From NCBI GenBank assembly GCA_905221605.1, contig CAJNDS010000213.1, positions 728,774-792,773 of the forward strand: a stretch of DNA of 64,000 bases. Reading direction: 5' to 3'. Under the pieces are notes generated by a model. It was not told the DNA's origin and ran no database searches. It worked only from the letters and a program-made list of their open reading frames with translations. This stretch comes from Symbiodinium natans. Lineage: Eukaryota > Sar > Dinophyceae > Suessiales > Symbiodiniaceae. This document shows, piece by piece, positions 43,201 to 53,965 of the stretch. The stretch's first letter is position 1; every line of letters begins with the position of its first letter. The position numbers and the translations under genes were made by a program.

Positions 43201-46200
43201 TTCCGAAATTCGGGTTTAGGGGTTTAGGGGTTTAGGGGTTTAGGGGTTTAGGGGTTTAGGGGTTTGGGGGTTTTGGGGTTTTGGGGTTTTGGGGTTTTGG
43301 GGTTTTGGGGTTTTGGGGTTTTGGGGTTTTGTGGTTTTGGGGTTTTGGGGTTTTGGGGTTTTGGGGTTTGGGGTGTTGGGGTTTAGGGTTTAGGGGTTCA
43401 GGGGTTACCTGAATGGGGTCCTCATTATAAGGGAATCCTTCTACTTGGGGATCTATTTTCGGGTCCCCTATGTTCGAAAACCCCCCATGTTGTCCTACAC
43501 TTCTATAGAGGAGCAGTCAGATCCAAAGCGTCCTAGACAAATGTTAATGCTTCAAAATTGATGCTACAGCCATTAATCGGTTTCACTAATTGAACGAACC
43601 AACCGGCTTCATGAGCCCGTGCGCCCTAAACCCTATACCCTGGACCTTAAACCCCTAACCCCCGGCTTAGGGCTTAGGGTTTGGAGTTTAGGGACTTGTT
43701 TTATGTGTCGTTAGGGTGTCTATTGTTTTGGGGCTTGCAGGGCTTCAAGGGCTTCAGGGTTTTCGGGGTCGGGCTTGCAGTGCTTTAGGGGGTGCAAGGT
43801 TTTAGATCTCTGGGGGTAGATTCCAGCGTTTGAACACGAAGCCGAAAGCCGAACCAAGCACGTATACACACTATGAGCCCTAAAAGCCTGAACGGTAAAC
43901 CCAAATGCCACGAACAAACCCTAAACCCTAGAAACCCTATCTTGGAGACCCCTCTCCACCCTAATCGCTCACCCAGCAACTTCCGTTTGTAAGCGTACTA
44001 GACCTACAGCCTCAAGCCTAAACCCAACACCCTAAGCCTGAAGTGTTATCGGCTAGGGCGAGTCCCCTAAATCCTAACCCCTAACCCCTAACCCCTAAAC
44101 CCCAAACCCCAAACCCCAAACCCTAAACCCGAAACCCTAAACCCTAAACCCTAAACCCTAAACCCTAAACCCTAAACCCTAAACCCGAAGCTGGTCGATG
44201 GAGGCCCGCGTGCAGTTGGCAGAGCTCCGAAGGCGGTCTCCAGGATTTTGGGATGTGTTTGGGCTGGGGGTATGTCAGGGTTGAGGGTTTAGGGTTTAGG
44301 GTTTAGGGTTTAGGGTTTAGGGTCTAGGTTTTAGGGTTTAGGGTTTAGGGTCCAGGGTTTAGGGTCTGGGGTTTAGGGTTTAGGGTTTAGGGTACCCCCC
44401 CCATTATAATCCCGACTAAGGACTGCTAGTATAAGGGGCAATATCCCAGTATGACAGGGGAGGTTCACATCTGAGCTTCGAAGCCTCGTCTTCCACAAGC
44501 CCTTAAGGGGGGGGGGGGGTAAGATGGACACTTAAAGGCTATGCTGCACGTGCGTGCCTTGTAAACAAGTACTTTACAAAGGAAACACCCGCGGGCGTGG
44601 TTTAGGATTGGGGGGGGGGGGGGGGGTGGTTCAGGGTTTTCTGGGGGGGGGGTTTCCCAAAACCTGAAACCCTGAAACTGCCTACACCCCAAACCCTAAG
44701 CCCTAAGCCCTAAGCCCGAAACCCTAAACCCTAAACCCTAAACCCTAAACCCTAAACCCTAAACCCTAAACCCTAAACCCTAAACCCTAAACCCTAAACC
44801 CTAAACCCTAAACCCTAAACCCTAAACCCTAAACCCGTACCCCTTAAATGCCTCAGGCGCTCCAGGGTTTGGGCACCCAGGGTTGATGTTGCCGTTCCGG
44901 CCCCCTTGTGCTGGCTTGGGGAAGGGTACCTTGAGAAGGTTCATTAGGGCGCTGAGAAGTAGGGTTTAGGGTTTAGGGTTTAGGGTTTAGGGTTGAGGGT
45001 TTAGGGTTTAGGGTTTAGGGTCTACTTGAAGGTTCACACGGGCGAGGGAGAGCTCCTATAAAAAAAGAAATTGGCCTGAGAGTTTCTTGCCAACTGAGCA
45101 GCTTTGAGTGTGGAGTGGCTCAAGACCTCAGCTTCAGTTGATTCAATAGAGAAAGTATTTAGTTTTGATACTTGATTCCCTGATTTACGATACAGGGTTG
45201 CAAAGAGGGTTAGAAGCACCCTCAATAAGTTCAGAACCATACAGTAGTTTCCCTACTCAGAGCCTTACTTACAAGTACCCCATGAACATCCAAGTAAGGC
45301 TTTTCGTTCGGAGTCGGAGTTTATCGCGTTCTAGGTGTAGTCCCAGCTGCTCGTTCGTTTTTCCCCTGACGCTGCCTGCGAGAAACCCTATTCCTCGTTT
45401 CCCTCCCACCCTTTCTCTCCGGTTTGAGGCCCTTGCTCATCAACCTTTTCCAGGAGGCCGACGAGGACAAGAGCATCCTGGCACCAAGAAAGACCGCAGA
45501 ACCCAAGCCTGAAACCCTTGACACCCCTCCCCCACCACAATGTGCTTCAAACAAAACTCTTCCAGGGTGCTTGGAGGTTCTGGTACTTCCTAGATTTTGG
45601 AGATGTAGGGCTTTCAGGCGAGGTTTTCAAAGATTCGGGGGTGGGCCTTGTAGAATGTTTCAGGCGAAGCAGACCGAATCGCCGGGCGTCTCCGCCATTC
45701 CCTTGAGTGCAACCTCTTCGGTCTTTGCGTCACCAAAAGCTGCCCGACTCTAAGCCCTACGCGATAGTGTAAAGTACACTCTTATCTGCTGAAGAACCCC
45801 TAAAAAGCGATGATGCTCGCTATATTTAAGGAAGACTGTTTTTAGCTTGAAACCCCCAAAACCACCAAACCCTAAAGCCTCAACCCTAAACACTAAACAC
45901 TAAGAACCCTCAACCCTAAACCCTCAACGCTCAACGCTCAACCCTAAGCCCTAAGCCCTAAGCCCTAAGCCCTAAGCCCTAAGCCCTAAGCCCTAAGCCC
46001 TAAGCCCTAAGCCCGAAGCCCGAAGCCCGAAGCCCGAAGCCCTAAGCCCTAAGCCCTAAGCCCTAGCTTCAAAAGTCCCAAGCCCTGAAGACCGAGGGGG
46101 AGAGTTGTCCGTCGCCGAACTCCTCGCCGTGCTTGAGCGCAGCGGCTTCTACCCAACTCTCAACGAGGCCTCTTCTTGATTAGGTTTTTTAGGGCTAGGG

Positions 46201-46591
46201 TTTAGGGTTTCGTTTCGGGTCTAGGGTTTCGGGTTTGTGGTTTAGAGCCCGAAAACCTAAACCCCAAGCTCAGACCTCAGTCCTAAGCAAAATGTGCTAC
46301 GTGAGCTTTCTAGGTCTTGGCAGCGCCGTGGTACCCTTTGCCCTTTTTTTGGTTCTGGGTTCCCGTATGAAGTATGCAACCCACAAAAAGGGGTGCCCTT
46401 ATTTTACGGGTTTGGGGTTTGGGGTTTGGGGTTTCGGGTTTAGGGTTTAGGGTTTAGGGTTTAGGGTTTAGGGTTTAACCTCCTATTGAGTCCCGGGTTC
46501 TCTGCCGGCGAAGCAGGTCGTAGAGGCCGTGGTCGAAGTTATCCCTGGCGCGAGCACGCTGACGAACATGGAGGGGAAGAGCCTTGGCTCT
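27707..46591 (+). CDS. Unrecognised charged/coiled-coil protein with an EF-hand, 22 micro-exons
   Basis: Exons chained by phase: 27707-27751, 28830-28918, 30548-30599, 31219-31310, 33338-33410, 33722-33758, 36040-36101, 36435-36459, 36967-37016, 37667-37713, 38638-38722, 39715-39778, 40288-40346, 41112-41179, 42247-42310, 42511-42538, 43119-43159, 44204-44235, 44857-44938, 45454-45472, 46097-46167, 46517-46591. They give 420 codons without a stop. Readable parts include AWRLTLMRKRTQRTWDQ, ASVADFLGNIRPKEVQAYQ, DDLGRLLREMEVLVEE and ERAAFRELLFGVSSLEAP. Exons 45454 and 46097 join into a canonical EF-hand loop, DEDKRGELSVAE, with LLAVLERSGFYP after it. Good donors include GTAAGG (28919, 46592), GTAAGC (31311), GTGAGC (33411, 36460) and GTGAGT (36102). 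Frames of the first four exons are least certain, and sites were partly chosen for phase, so this is one likely chain and not proof. Neither end of the gene is located. Confidence 0.5.
28581..28715 (+). repeat. Microsatellites (TATG)n, (TA)n and (TG)n
   Basis: About 18 TATG units, then TA and TG runs, directly followed by CCCTAAA units. Confidence 0.95.
30024..30219 (-). repeat. (CCCTAAA)n array, about 195 bp
   Basis: Almost perfect heptamers with one short unit (CCTAA) near 30125. A second C-strand array follows at about 30325-30412, then the candidate exon at 30548. Confidence 0.97.
31675..31860. repeat. CCCCAAA array passing into CCCCAAG
   Basis: CCCCAAA heptamers followed by about eight CCCCAAG units. 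Open frames here encode only a monotonous Gly/Trp/Leu/Phe repeat and are not genes. Confidence 0.95.
32393..32480. mobile_element. Hairpin element family E, uninterrupted copy
   Basis: Left GCTGGGATGTTCCTAACACT, then CCTTAATAGGGATTAT; right GGACTGTTCGTATAATGGGA plus ACATCCCAA. Confidence 0.65.
33860..34063 (+). repeat. Poly-G tract of about 200 bp with sparse T, C, A
   Basis: Almost pure G, including runs well over 20. Predicted Gly-rich (+) and Pro-rich (-) open frames have no other content and are not genes. Such tracts are also prone to assembly error. Confidence 0.95.
34264..34471 (-). repeat. (CCCTAAA)n array, about 208 bp
   Basis: Nearly perfect heptamers with one six-base unit near 34371. 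It follows directly on the unique segment that borders the long poly-G tract. Confidence 0.97.
35694..35845 (+). repeat. (TTTAGGG)n array, about 150 bp
   Basis: Perfect G-strand units with TTTAGAG and TTTCGGG variants at the 3' end. It stands in a stretch with no exon that I can support (33759-36039). Confidence 0.95.
37838..37952. mobile_element. Family A hairpin element
   Basis: Left TTCACGGGTACTTATAAGTAGGG, right CTTATAAGTGCCCATGAACC plus TCCAAGTA. It abuts a TTTAGGG array on the left. Confidence 0.7.
38168..38310. repeat. Homogeneous variant array, CCCCAAA
   Basis: About 20 CCCCAAA heptamers, followed by CCCTAAA units. They precede the candidate exon at 38638. Confidence 0.95.
41903..42098. 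mobile_element. Hairpin element family D
   Basis: Left AAAGGTAGTTGCATGGTCCC, right GGGGCCATGTAACTACCCT, with internal short tandem units of GGGTATATAAGG. Related pieces lie at 25266-25310, 37045-37085, 37285-37392, 53150-53180 and 63930-64000, the last cut off by the window edge. Confidence 0.65.
43212..43395. repeat. GGGGTTTA array passing into GGGGTTTT
   Basis: About seven GGGGTTTA octamers followed by about thirteen GGGGTTTT octamers, the latter identical to the ciliate-type telomere unit. They lie directly downstream of the candidate exon at 43119. Confidence 0.95.
45940..46066. repeat. CCCTAAG array with a CCCGAAG sub-block
   Basis: About 17 heptamers, mostly CCCTAAG, with a run of CCCGAAG at about 46012-46040. 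It precedes the EF-hand exon at 46097. Confidence 0.93.
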
Positions 46592-47174
46592 GTAAGGGTT
46601 AGGGTTTAGGGTTTAGGGTTTAGGGTTTAGGGTTTAGGGTTTAGGGTTTAGAGTTTAGGGTTTAGGGTTTAGGGCTCGGCCTCAAAAATGGGGCATAGCC
46701 GGAGTGTATCTCAGGGCCCGGGGCAGCTTGCTGGGCAAAACTCCCATTCCTACCTAATGTTCCTTGAAGTTTCCCGAGATATGGGGGTTTCCGAAATTGG
46801 GGGGTGCCTTATTGGGGGGTGCTGATTAAAAGGGACTCCTACTATTTGGGGTCGATATTGGGGTCCCCTATTTCATAAACCCCCGTATAGGCGTGTTTAA
46901 GATCCCGCCCCACCCCCCCCATATTCTTTTGGATATCAGCAGGGATCCTAAACCCCTAAGCCCCAAACCCTAAACCCTAAACCCTAAACCCTAACCCTAA
47001 ACCCTAAACCCTAAACCCTACACCCTAAACCCTAAACCCTAAACCCTAAACCCTAAACCCTAAACCCTAAACCCTAAACCCTAAACCCTAAACCCTAAAC
47101 CCACCCTAACCTACCCTAAACCCTAACCCTAAACCCACCCCCCCCCCCCCCCCCCTCCCCCCCTCTGTCCCTAG

Positions 47175-48347
47175 GATGCTGCTGGACCGCATCTCAGTGT
47201 CCTTGGCCCACTTCCGCATCCTCGCCCCGCTGCTGCAGGTCCGACTGGCTGTTGGTTCCAAGGGTCTAGGGTTTCGGGTTTAGGGTTTAGGGTTTAGGGC
47301 TTAGGGTTTAGGGTTTAGGGTTTAGGGTTTAGGGTCTTCCTAGGGAAGGACGAACCGCTGCATCATTTTACGATTGCTACTATCGATGGCGCAATGGCTG
47401 TGATTGCTACAGGTATGAACTAGTACTACTGTCACTGAAGCATGACAGCCCGCCAGTCATGCCCTTGTCATCGACTTTGCCCCCCTCCCCCCCCCTCAGA
47501 AGTTTAGGGTTTAGGGGTTTAGGGGTTTAGGGGTTTAGGGGTTTAGGGGTTTAGGGTTTAGGGTATCAGGGAAGCCCCTCCTCCCCATCCCCAGCTAATT
47601 TTAAGCCTTGGGGGGGTTTGCTAGAGCTAGGAAGGCATGTTTCTTTCGCGTCGCAGTATGTTGTCGATGATTTTGCAAATGAGGGGTTGACTGCCTCTTG
47701 CACAGGGACACGCCGCCCCACCTCTTTCACTGCGCCGCAGCTTTAAAACAACTAAGCACCCCAGCCGGTAAGAGCTCAGAACTGCTCTGTCCACCTGCAC
47801 TCTAGTCAAAGCGTCGGAATAGTTACTAATGGTATCCCCTTATGGTTCCTGTATATTCATATTGTAACAACCCCCAAAACCCATTCTAATGATTCAGGCC
47901 TGGTATTAGGTCAGGGTTTGCGCTTCCTTCTTGAGGGCACATGTCGTGTTTGGCTCTTGGAGCTACAGTTGTTGGGCTTCCGGCTTTCTAGGTGTACCTG
48001 CTCCAAAGCTATGCTAGCTAGTGCCTTAGGGGTTCCCATATTGCGCGGGAGGAGGGGGTCTGAGGGACATTTGCAGCGTTTTCGCGGCGTGTAGAGCCTG
48101 GGCGCCTTTTCTTTCTCGGGCTCCCCTAAACAACCCTAAACCCTAAACCCTAAACCCTAAACCCTAAACCCTAAACCCTAAACCCTAAACCCTAAACCCT
48201 AAACCCTAAACCCTAAACCCTAAGCCCTAAGCCCTGAACCCTAAACCCTAAACCCTAAGCCCTAAGCCCTAAGCCCTAAACCCTAAACCCTACACCCTGA
48301 CCAGGAGAGAGCAGAATACTCGCGCCGCGCACGCGCGCAGTTGATCA
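47175..48347 (+). CDS. Candidate exons 47175-47238 and 48305-48347 (continuation of the EF-hand gene)
   Basis: The first follows a pyrimidine tract plus CCCTAG|G and reads MLLDRISVSLAHFRILAPLL to a GT donor at 47239. The second follows CCAG|G and reads ERAEYSRRARAQLI to a GTGAGG donor at 48348. They join in phase. The first needs a preceding exon ending in phase 2, whereas the GTAAGG donor at 46592 leaves phase 0. Either a GA donor inside exon 46517-46591 is used or one exon is missing. Confidence 0.45.
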
Positions 48348-49151
48348 GTGAGGAGTCGCACATGGGCCATGCAAATCAGAATTTCCATTCTGGCCCAAAA
48401 CTGCGGTTTAGGGCTCAGGGTTTGGGGTTCAGGTTGTGGGGTTTCGGGGCTGGGAATTCTAGCGAAAACGCTGTACGACCTAAGCCTAAACCTTCGGTCG
48501 CTAGGACCCAGAGTAGGCCGTTATTCCCTTTTCTAGGGGGTTTAGGTTCCCTTATCAGCCCCTTTAAACGCAAAAGGGGCACCTTTTTTTTCCTGGGCCT
48601 AGGTTGTGGTTTGTTGTCCTCTGAAATCTCATGGCTTCGAGATTTTCGGGCCTGGGGGGGCGCTGAAAGAGCACAGTTTGGAGACTTAAAGAGGGGCCTG
48701 TGAGGGTTGATTTCAGGGTTGGAGTGTAGACCCTAAACCCTTGAACCCGAGCTCCTAAGCCAAGTGTGGTTTGCAGCTACGGCCCCCAAAAAACTCCAAG
48801 AATTGCCCATACTTGACCCTTCACCCCAACTACCTACTCGATGTTATGCCTTAGTCTCGATATTTGGAGGTTTGTGGATGCTTAATGAGCAGGGTGATGA
48901 GTAGGGTAGCTCTGGATATAGCTTATTTAGGGCACTTGTAGCCCTGATTGGGAATACGGTAACCCTAAACCCTAAACCCTAAACCCAAAACCCAAAACCC
49001 AACACCCAAAACCCAAAACCCAAAACCCAAAACCCTAAACCCTAAACCCTAAACCCCAAACCCTAAACCCTAAACCCCAAAAAGGGTACCCTTGCCATAA
49101 TATGGTTGCTGGGCTACCAGGACGTGGACCAAAAGCCCCCACACTCTGGAC

Positions 49152-49366
49152 TTGGGACGTTCCCCCTTTCTCTAACAGTCCTTAATGGGGATTATGGCAA
49201 GGTACTCTAAACCCTAAACCCTAAACCTTATAAACCCTAAACCCTAAACCCTAAACCCTAAACCCTAAACCCTATACCCTAAACCCTAAACCCTAAACCC
49301 TATACCCTAAACCCTAAACCCTAAACCCTAACCAAGGACTGTGAGTCTTATGGGGGAACATCCCAA
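49152..49366. mobile_element. Hairpin element family E interrupted by a CCCTAAA array
   Basis: Left half GGGACGTTCCCCCTTTCTCT...CAGTCCTTAATGGGGATTAT, right half CAAGGACTGTGAGTCTTATG ending GGGGAACATCCCAA. Between them, 49208-49332, lies a telomeric array of about 125 bp. Uninterrupted relatives: 13185-13265, 32393-32480, 40071-40155, 44393-44452. Confidence 0.7.
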
Positions 49367-49413
49367 CTTTAGACCCTAAATTGCACGCATGTCATTCCGC
49401 CGAGCCTTGGAAG

Positions 49414-51805
49414 GAACTGGACCTCGATGAGCGCAAGCGGCAGCTGTGGCAGGACCGATGTGTAGCAGCAGCTTTAGGGTTTAGGGTTTAGGGTTTAGGG
49501 TTTAGGGTTTAGGATGGCCCACAATGCAAGGGAGGGGGGTCCCCAGATTCCCTTCTTAGCACTTAGGGGGAAGATGGGACCCTTACACACCCCCCCCTCC
49601 TGTCCCTTGGAGTCGGTCTGCACAGCCTACGGTAGCTTCAACCGAACTCTACCCGGTCGTTCAGGGTTTAGGGGTTAAGGTTCAGGGTGGGGTGGAGCGG
49701 AGTGGAGAATTGGCCGAGGCACACGCGCCTGGCCTAAGACAAAAGCGACACCTCCGGCCGAAGCTTAAGGTGCCAAGGTGCCCGCGGGAACAACAGACGA
49801 AGCAACAGGCAGCAGCCACCACGACGATCACGGTACCCCTCTCGCCCCTCCCAACAAACAGAAGAAAGAAAGAGGTGAGCTGCGGTACAAAAACAAAAGG
49901 GAAACCCAAGGAGCAAGCCCTGGCGAAGAGCGCGGCCGCGAAGGAAACGAGCATGCTGGAGGAAGAGGCCAATCACAAGCCAAGGAGCACAAAGCAACGA
50001 CAAAAACACGGCACTGTCGCCCCGGTGTGCCTTTGCGTGCGAGCTTACATGGGTTCTTGTCGGACTGGGGACGGGTCACCAGCCCTTGGAGCCGCTCCTG
50101 AGGTCCCAGTAGCTAACCGCATGAGAGGGAAAGAAGACCGACAGCGGGCCCAGGGGTTCGGGTTTAGGGTTTAGGGTTTAGGGTTTAGGGTTTAGGGTTT
50201 AGGGTTTAGGGTTTAGGGTTTAGGGTTTAGGGTTTAGGGTTTAGGGTTAGGGTTTAGGGTTTAGGGTTCAGGGTTTAGGGTTCAGGGTTTACTTGAAGCA
50301 GCCCTTGGCCTTACAGCCCAGGCGTAGCAGGCCTCACCCTAAGACGCCAGTGCAAAAGGGCCACGATCTCGAGTGTGGCTGACCAACATTCTAGGCCCGA
50401 GGGCATATGGTCATCACGAACTTAGTGGCTGTGGGTACCGAAGTACTACTTAAGTAGAGAACCTTCCCCCCCAAATATGTATATATAATATATAAAAAAG
50501 CAAATAAATAAAACAAATACATATACATAAGGGTAGAAGTTCCCACAGCATTTACCCCAAACCCTAAACCCCAAACCCCAAACCCCAAACCCCAAACCCT
50601 AAACCCTAAACCCTAAACCCCAAACCCTAACCCAAATCTTGCGAATCTCAAGGCCTCAACATCCCTGAGTTCCAAACGCTCCTCATGGTCAGCGCTCTAG
50701 CATATGATCCCTCACAAGTCGGGTTGACGGCTTTCAGGGCGCTGGGTTTTTAAAGGGTTTAGGGTTTAGGTTTAGGGTTTAGGTATAGGGTTTAGGGTTT
50801 AGGGTTTAGGGTTTGGGGTTTAGGGTTTAGGGTTTAGGGTTTAGGGTTCAGGGTCCTATAAGAGGGTCTTCGGATTTTAGGGTTCAGGTTGTTCTGAGGG
50901 TGTAGAGTATGGGCCAGGATGGCCTGGTGGACTTCCGCGAAGCCTTCGACAAGCGCCGGGTGGAGCAATATTACATCCAGGCGAAATCCACCCTCCTCCC
51001 AACCAGCCCAAACCCCGAGTTCTCTATTAGGTTCCCTTTTTTTGGGATCTCTTTTCAAAGGGCGCCGCCTTATAATGGGTACCCCAAAAGGGACCCTAAT
51101 GTAGAAAACTACTCACATAAGTGGGTGAAATCGGCTGGCCACTTGAGCCTCCACTTCCAGAGGACAAGTTTGAGTGAGAGAGAGAGAGAGAGATTCGGGA
51201 TGCTTGCAGTGCACATGATAGGAGCCAAGAGGCCACGGCATCGTTTTAAAGTTGGCTTCACAACAAGCCCTATCTTCTTTTAAAAAAACTGGATTTTGGG
51301 AAGGGCTTGGCTTCAAGGAGGCCCCCTATTCATACGCGTCCCACATTGAACCCTAAACCCTAAACCCTAAACCCTAAACCCTAAACCCTAAACCCTAAAC
51401 CCTAAACCCTAAACCCTAAACCCTAAACCCTAAACCCTAAACCCTAAACCCTAAACCCTAAACCCTAAACCCTAAACCCTAAACCCTAACCTAAACCCTA
51501 AACCCTAAACCCTAAACCCTAAACCCTAAACCCTAAACCCTAAAACCTAAACCCTAAACCCTAAACCCTAAACCCTAAACCCTAAACCCTAAACCCAAAA
51601 CCCTAAACCCTAAACCCTAACCCCTAAACCTAAACCCTAAACCCTAAACCCTAAACCCTAAACCCTAAACCCTAAACCCTAAACCCTAAACCCTAAACCC
51701 TAAACCCTAAACCCTAAACAGCTCAGCTCAACCCTAACACCACTCCCGTGCAGATCGCGAGTCTCCCCCTGGTCTTGCTGGACATCGAGATGATGCCCAA
51801 GAAAG
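49414..51805 (+). CDS. Candidate exons 49414-49452, 50918-50959, 51754-51788 (or 51805), partial EF-hand
   Basis: 49414 (GAAG|G acceptor, GA donor) reads ELDLDERKRQLWQ. 50918 (CCAG|G, GTGGAG donor) reads DGLVDFREAFDKRR, which is positions 5-12 of an EF-hand loop plus the exiting helix. 51754 (pyrimidine tract plus GCAG) reads IASLPLVLLDIEMM. All three join in phase 0. The first four residues of the loop are not supplied by exon 49414, so a small exon is probably missing between 49452 and 50918. Confidence 0.42.
50158..50290 (+). repeat. (TTTAGGG)n array, about 130 bp
   Basis: G-strand heptamers with one TTAGGG unit near 50245 and TTCAGGG variants at the end. Confidence 0.95.
51349..51719 (-). 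repeat. Longest telomeric array, (CCCTAAA)n, about 370 bp
   Basis: About 53 heptamers read as CCCTAAA on the + strand. Single-base slips at about 51490, 51545, 51598 and 51620 (CCTAAA, CCCTAAAA, CCCAAAA, CCCCTAAA) divide it into blocks, as expected if an array grew in steps. It lies about 35 bp upstream of the candidate exon at 51754. Confidence 0.97.
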
Positions 51806-51956
51806 GACCCCTAAGCCGACACGATTTTGGGGGTTTAGGGTTTAGGGTTTAGGGTTTAGGGTTTAGGGTTTAGGGTTTAGGGTTTAGGGTTTAGGGTTTA
51901 GGGCTTAGGGCTTAGGGCTTAGGGTTGTTAGGGTTGAAGCACTAATGATTTAGGGT

Positions 51957-52063
51957 TTACTTGGAGGTTCCTGGGTACTTACATTACAAGTAGGGTTATA
52001 AGTAGGGTAACCATGGTTATCTCCTATGTATAGTACTTCTAACTCCTCATGAACCTTCAAGTA
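51957..52063. mobile_element. Family A hairpin element
   Basis: Left TACTTGGAGGTTCCTGGGTA, right CTCATGAACCTTCAAGTA, with a central TAACCATGGTTA palindrome. It is directly followed by a TTTAGGG unit. Confidence 0.7.
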
Positions 52064-52175
52064 GGGTTTAGGGTTCGGGAGGCCCATGAGCACTCAAATT
52101 CTGCAAAGAAGCCTCACCCTAAGCCTTTAAAATCCCATTAACCTTCAAGCCTACACCCCTGAGCCCCAACCGCAG

Positions 52176-52208
52176 GAAGGATGAACGGAGGTTACCCTAC
52201 TTGGCCTG
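52176..52208 (+). CDS. Possible micro-exon with a GTGAGA donor
   Basis: A CGCAG|G acceptor and GTGAGA donor bracket 33 nt. Frames read KDERRLPYLAW or RMNGGYPTWP depending on how exon 51754 ends. Confidence 0.25.
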
Positions 52209-52789
52209 GTGAGATTTAAGGTCCTACGCGTTTAGAGGTTTGGGATAGTTGTCAGAGGGTTTGGGGATTTTGGGGATTGGTTTGCGTGTTTTGTGAAGAA
52301 GGAACAGAGTGCGAATGCTGGGAGCACCCGGGGCTCGCATGAACGTAGGGTTTTGGGGTTGCGGGCTTAGGGTCTAGAGTCTAGGGTTTAAGGTCGCGAG
52401 GGCTTGCGACACAAGCTACATTAGGGTTTAGGGTTTAGGGTTTAGGGTTCTGCTCAACAGACTCTTGCAGGTTTGTTGACATTCCAGCTTTTGTGGCAGA
52501 AGCCCGGCCCGGCTTCCCAACAAGAACCCGAAAACCCTGGCCATCGCCGTTTACGGCTTAGGGTATAATTAGGGTTTAGGGTTTAGGGTTTAGGGTTTAG
52601 GGTTTTTGGTTTAGGGTAATCCTTAACCTGGCCACCCCAGAGACCCAACATCACGGAACCCCTGAGCCCTCAACGCCACTTCCAGATTGCGCTGCGGAGC
52701 ATGACCCCTGCAACCTCAACGTTGCTAGCCACAGCGCCAAACCCAATGCCCCCACTCCAACACTGCTGGGGGTTCTTGAAGATAGGGAT

Positions 52790-53460
52790 TCAGGGTGTGT
52801 GAGGACCCACCCAAGCACTGCTGCAGTCTCTGGCGCAGGCTTGCAATTGGAGTTTGTTTGGACTCCTTTGGCAGTCAGTCAGTTGTGGTGATTTCTCCTC
52901 CCCCCCCCCCCTCGCCCCCCCAAAAAAGCAAAAACACAAGAACCATCCTCAATAACTCGCAGGAACAGATGGTACGTTATACTGTGAATCCTTACGGAAT
53001 TTTACCCTAGACCCTATATCGAGACCCCAAAAGTACGTCGTAGACTTCAGGGATGTTTTGCCTCAGTGGCCCAAACAAAAAGCAGCACCCCTAGCATAAG
53101 GACGCCCAAAGTTCTAATGGTAGTAATAGGGTTCAGGTTAGGGCTTAGAGTAGCTACATGGTCCCTATGGCCCCTCAATTGCAATCACCTACAAGGCGTT
53201 GAAGGCTCAGATGCGGAGCATAGCGTGGAACTGTCATCCCAGATGGTGAAAAGGACCATGTGGACCACATTCCGGAGAACCGTCTGATCATGATCCGTAG
53301 ATCCTGACACCCGTTATGCAACCCTAGACCCCAGAAACGGTCTAGTGCATGGGGTTTAGGGTCTAAGGTTGTTGAGCTTGTATAGTGTTTGGGACCCCCA
53401 AAAAGTTTCGGGCGGTTTTGGGCGAGAGCCTCTGGCAAGAGACGTTGATTTGCCTTGGGG
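52790..53460. other. Unique stretch without a supported exon
   Basis: A short C-run, part of a family D element (about 53150) and several small open frames on both strands. None has splice-site context or composition that separates it from chance. Confidence 0.35.
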
Positions 53461-53916
53461 TGGGCTTAGGGTTTAGGGTTTAGGGCTTAGGGACCTTAGA
53501 AATCGAATATGCTTCGGGGCAGGTTTTGAGCAGAACAGGTTGGGATTGAAGTTGTAGGCTAAAGGTTTGGACGCTAGTGTTGTGCAGTTTTTTTAAGGCG
53601 TCAGGAATACAGAAACCGCTATACAACTTCAACCATCAGGTCCTTGAGGGTTTAGGGTATTCTAGGGCCAAGGAACCCTAAATTCTAAACCCTGAACACT
53701 AAAGCCTAAACCCTAAACCCTAAACCCTAAACCCTAAACCCTAAACCCTAAACCCTAAACCCTAAACCCTAAAGCCTAAACCCTAAACACTGAACCCTAA
53801 ACCCTAAACCCTAAACCCCAAACCCTAAAGCCTAAAGCCTAAACCCTAAACCCTAAACCCTAAACCCTAAACCCCAAACCCTAAACCCTAAACCCTAAAC
53901 CCTTAGCGGTCTAGAG

Positions 53917-53965
53917 GCTTCTTCCCCTATCATTCTGGTTCATGGGCAAGCCTGGGCCCGAAGCG
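53917..53965 (+). CDS. Possible exon between C-strand and G-strand arrays
   Basis: 49 nt after TAGAG|G, ending at a GT that begins the TTTAGGG array. It has the typical CCCTAAA-exon-TTTAGGG context, but all three frames are open, so the protein sequence is undetermined. Confidence 0.25.

Noticed and set aside
49692-50174. 160-codon open frame on the + strand
   Set aside because: Several overlapping frames on both strands are open, the sequence is low-complexity Lys/Gln/Ala-rich, and it ends in a telomeric array. No splice context or family was recognised, though an exon inside cannot be excluded.
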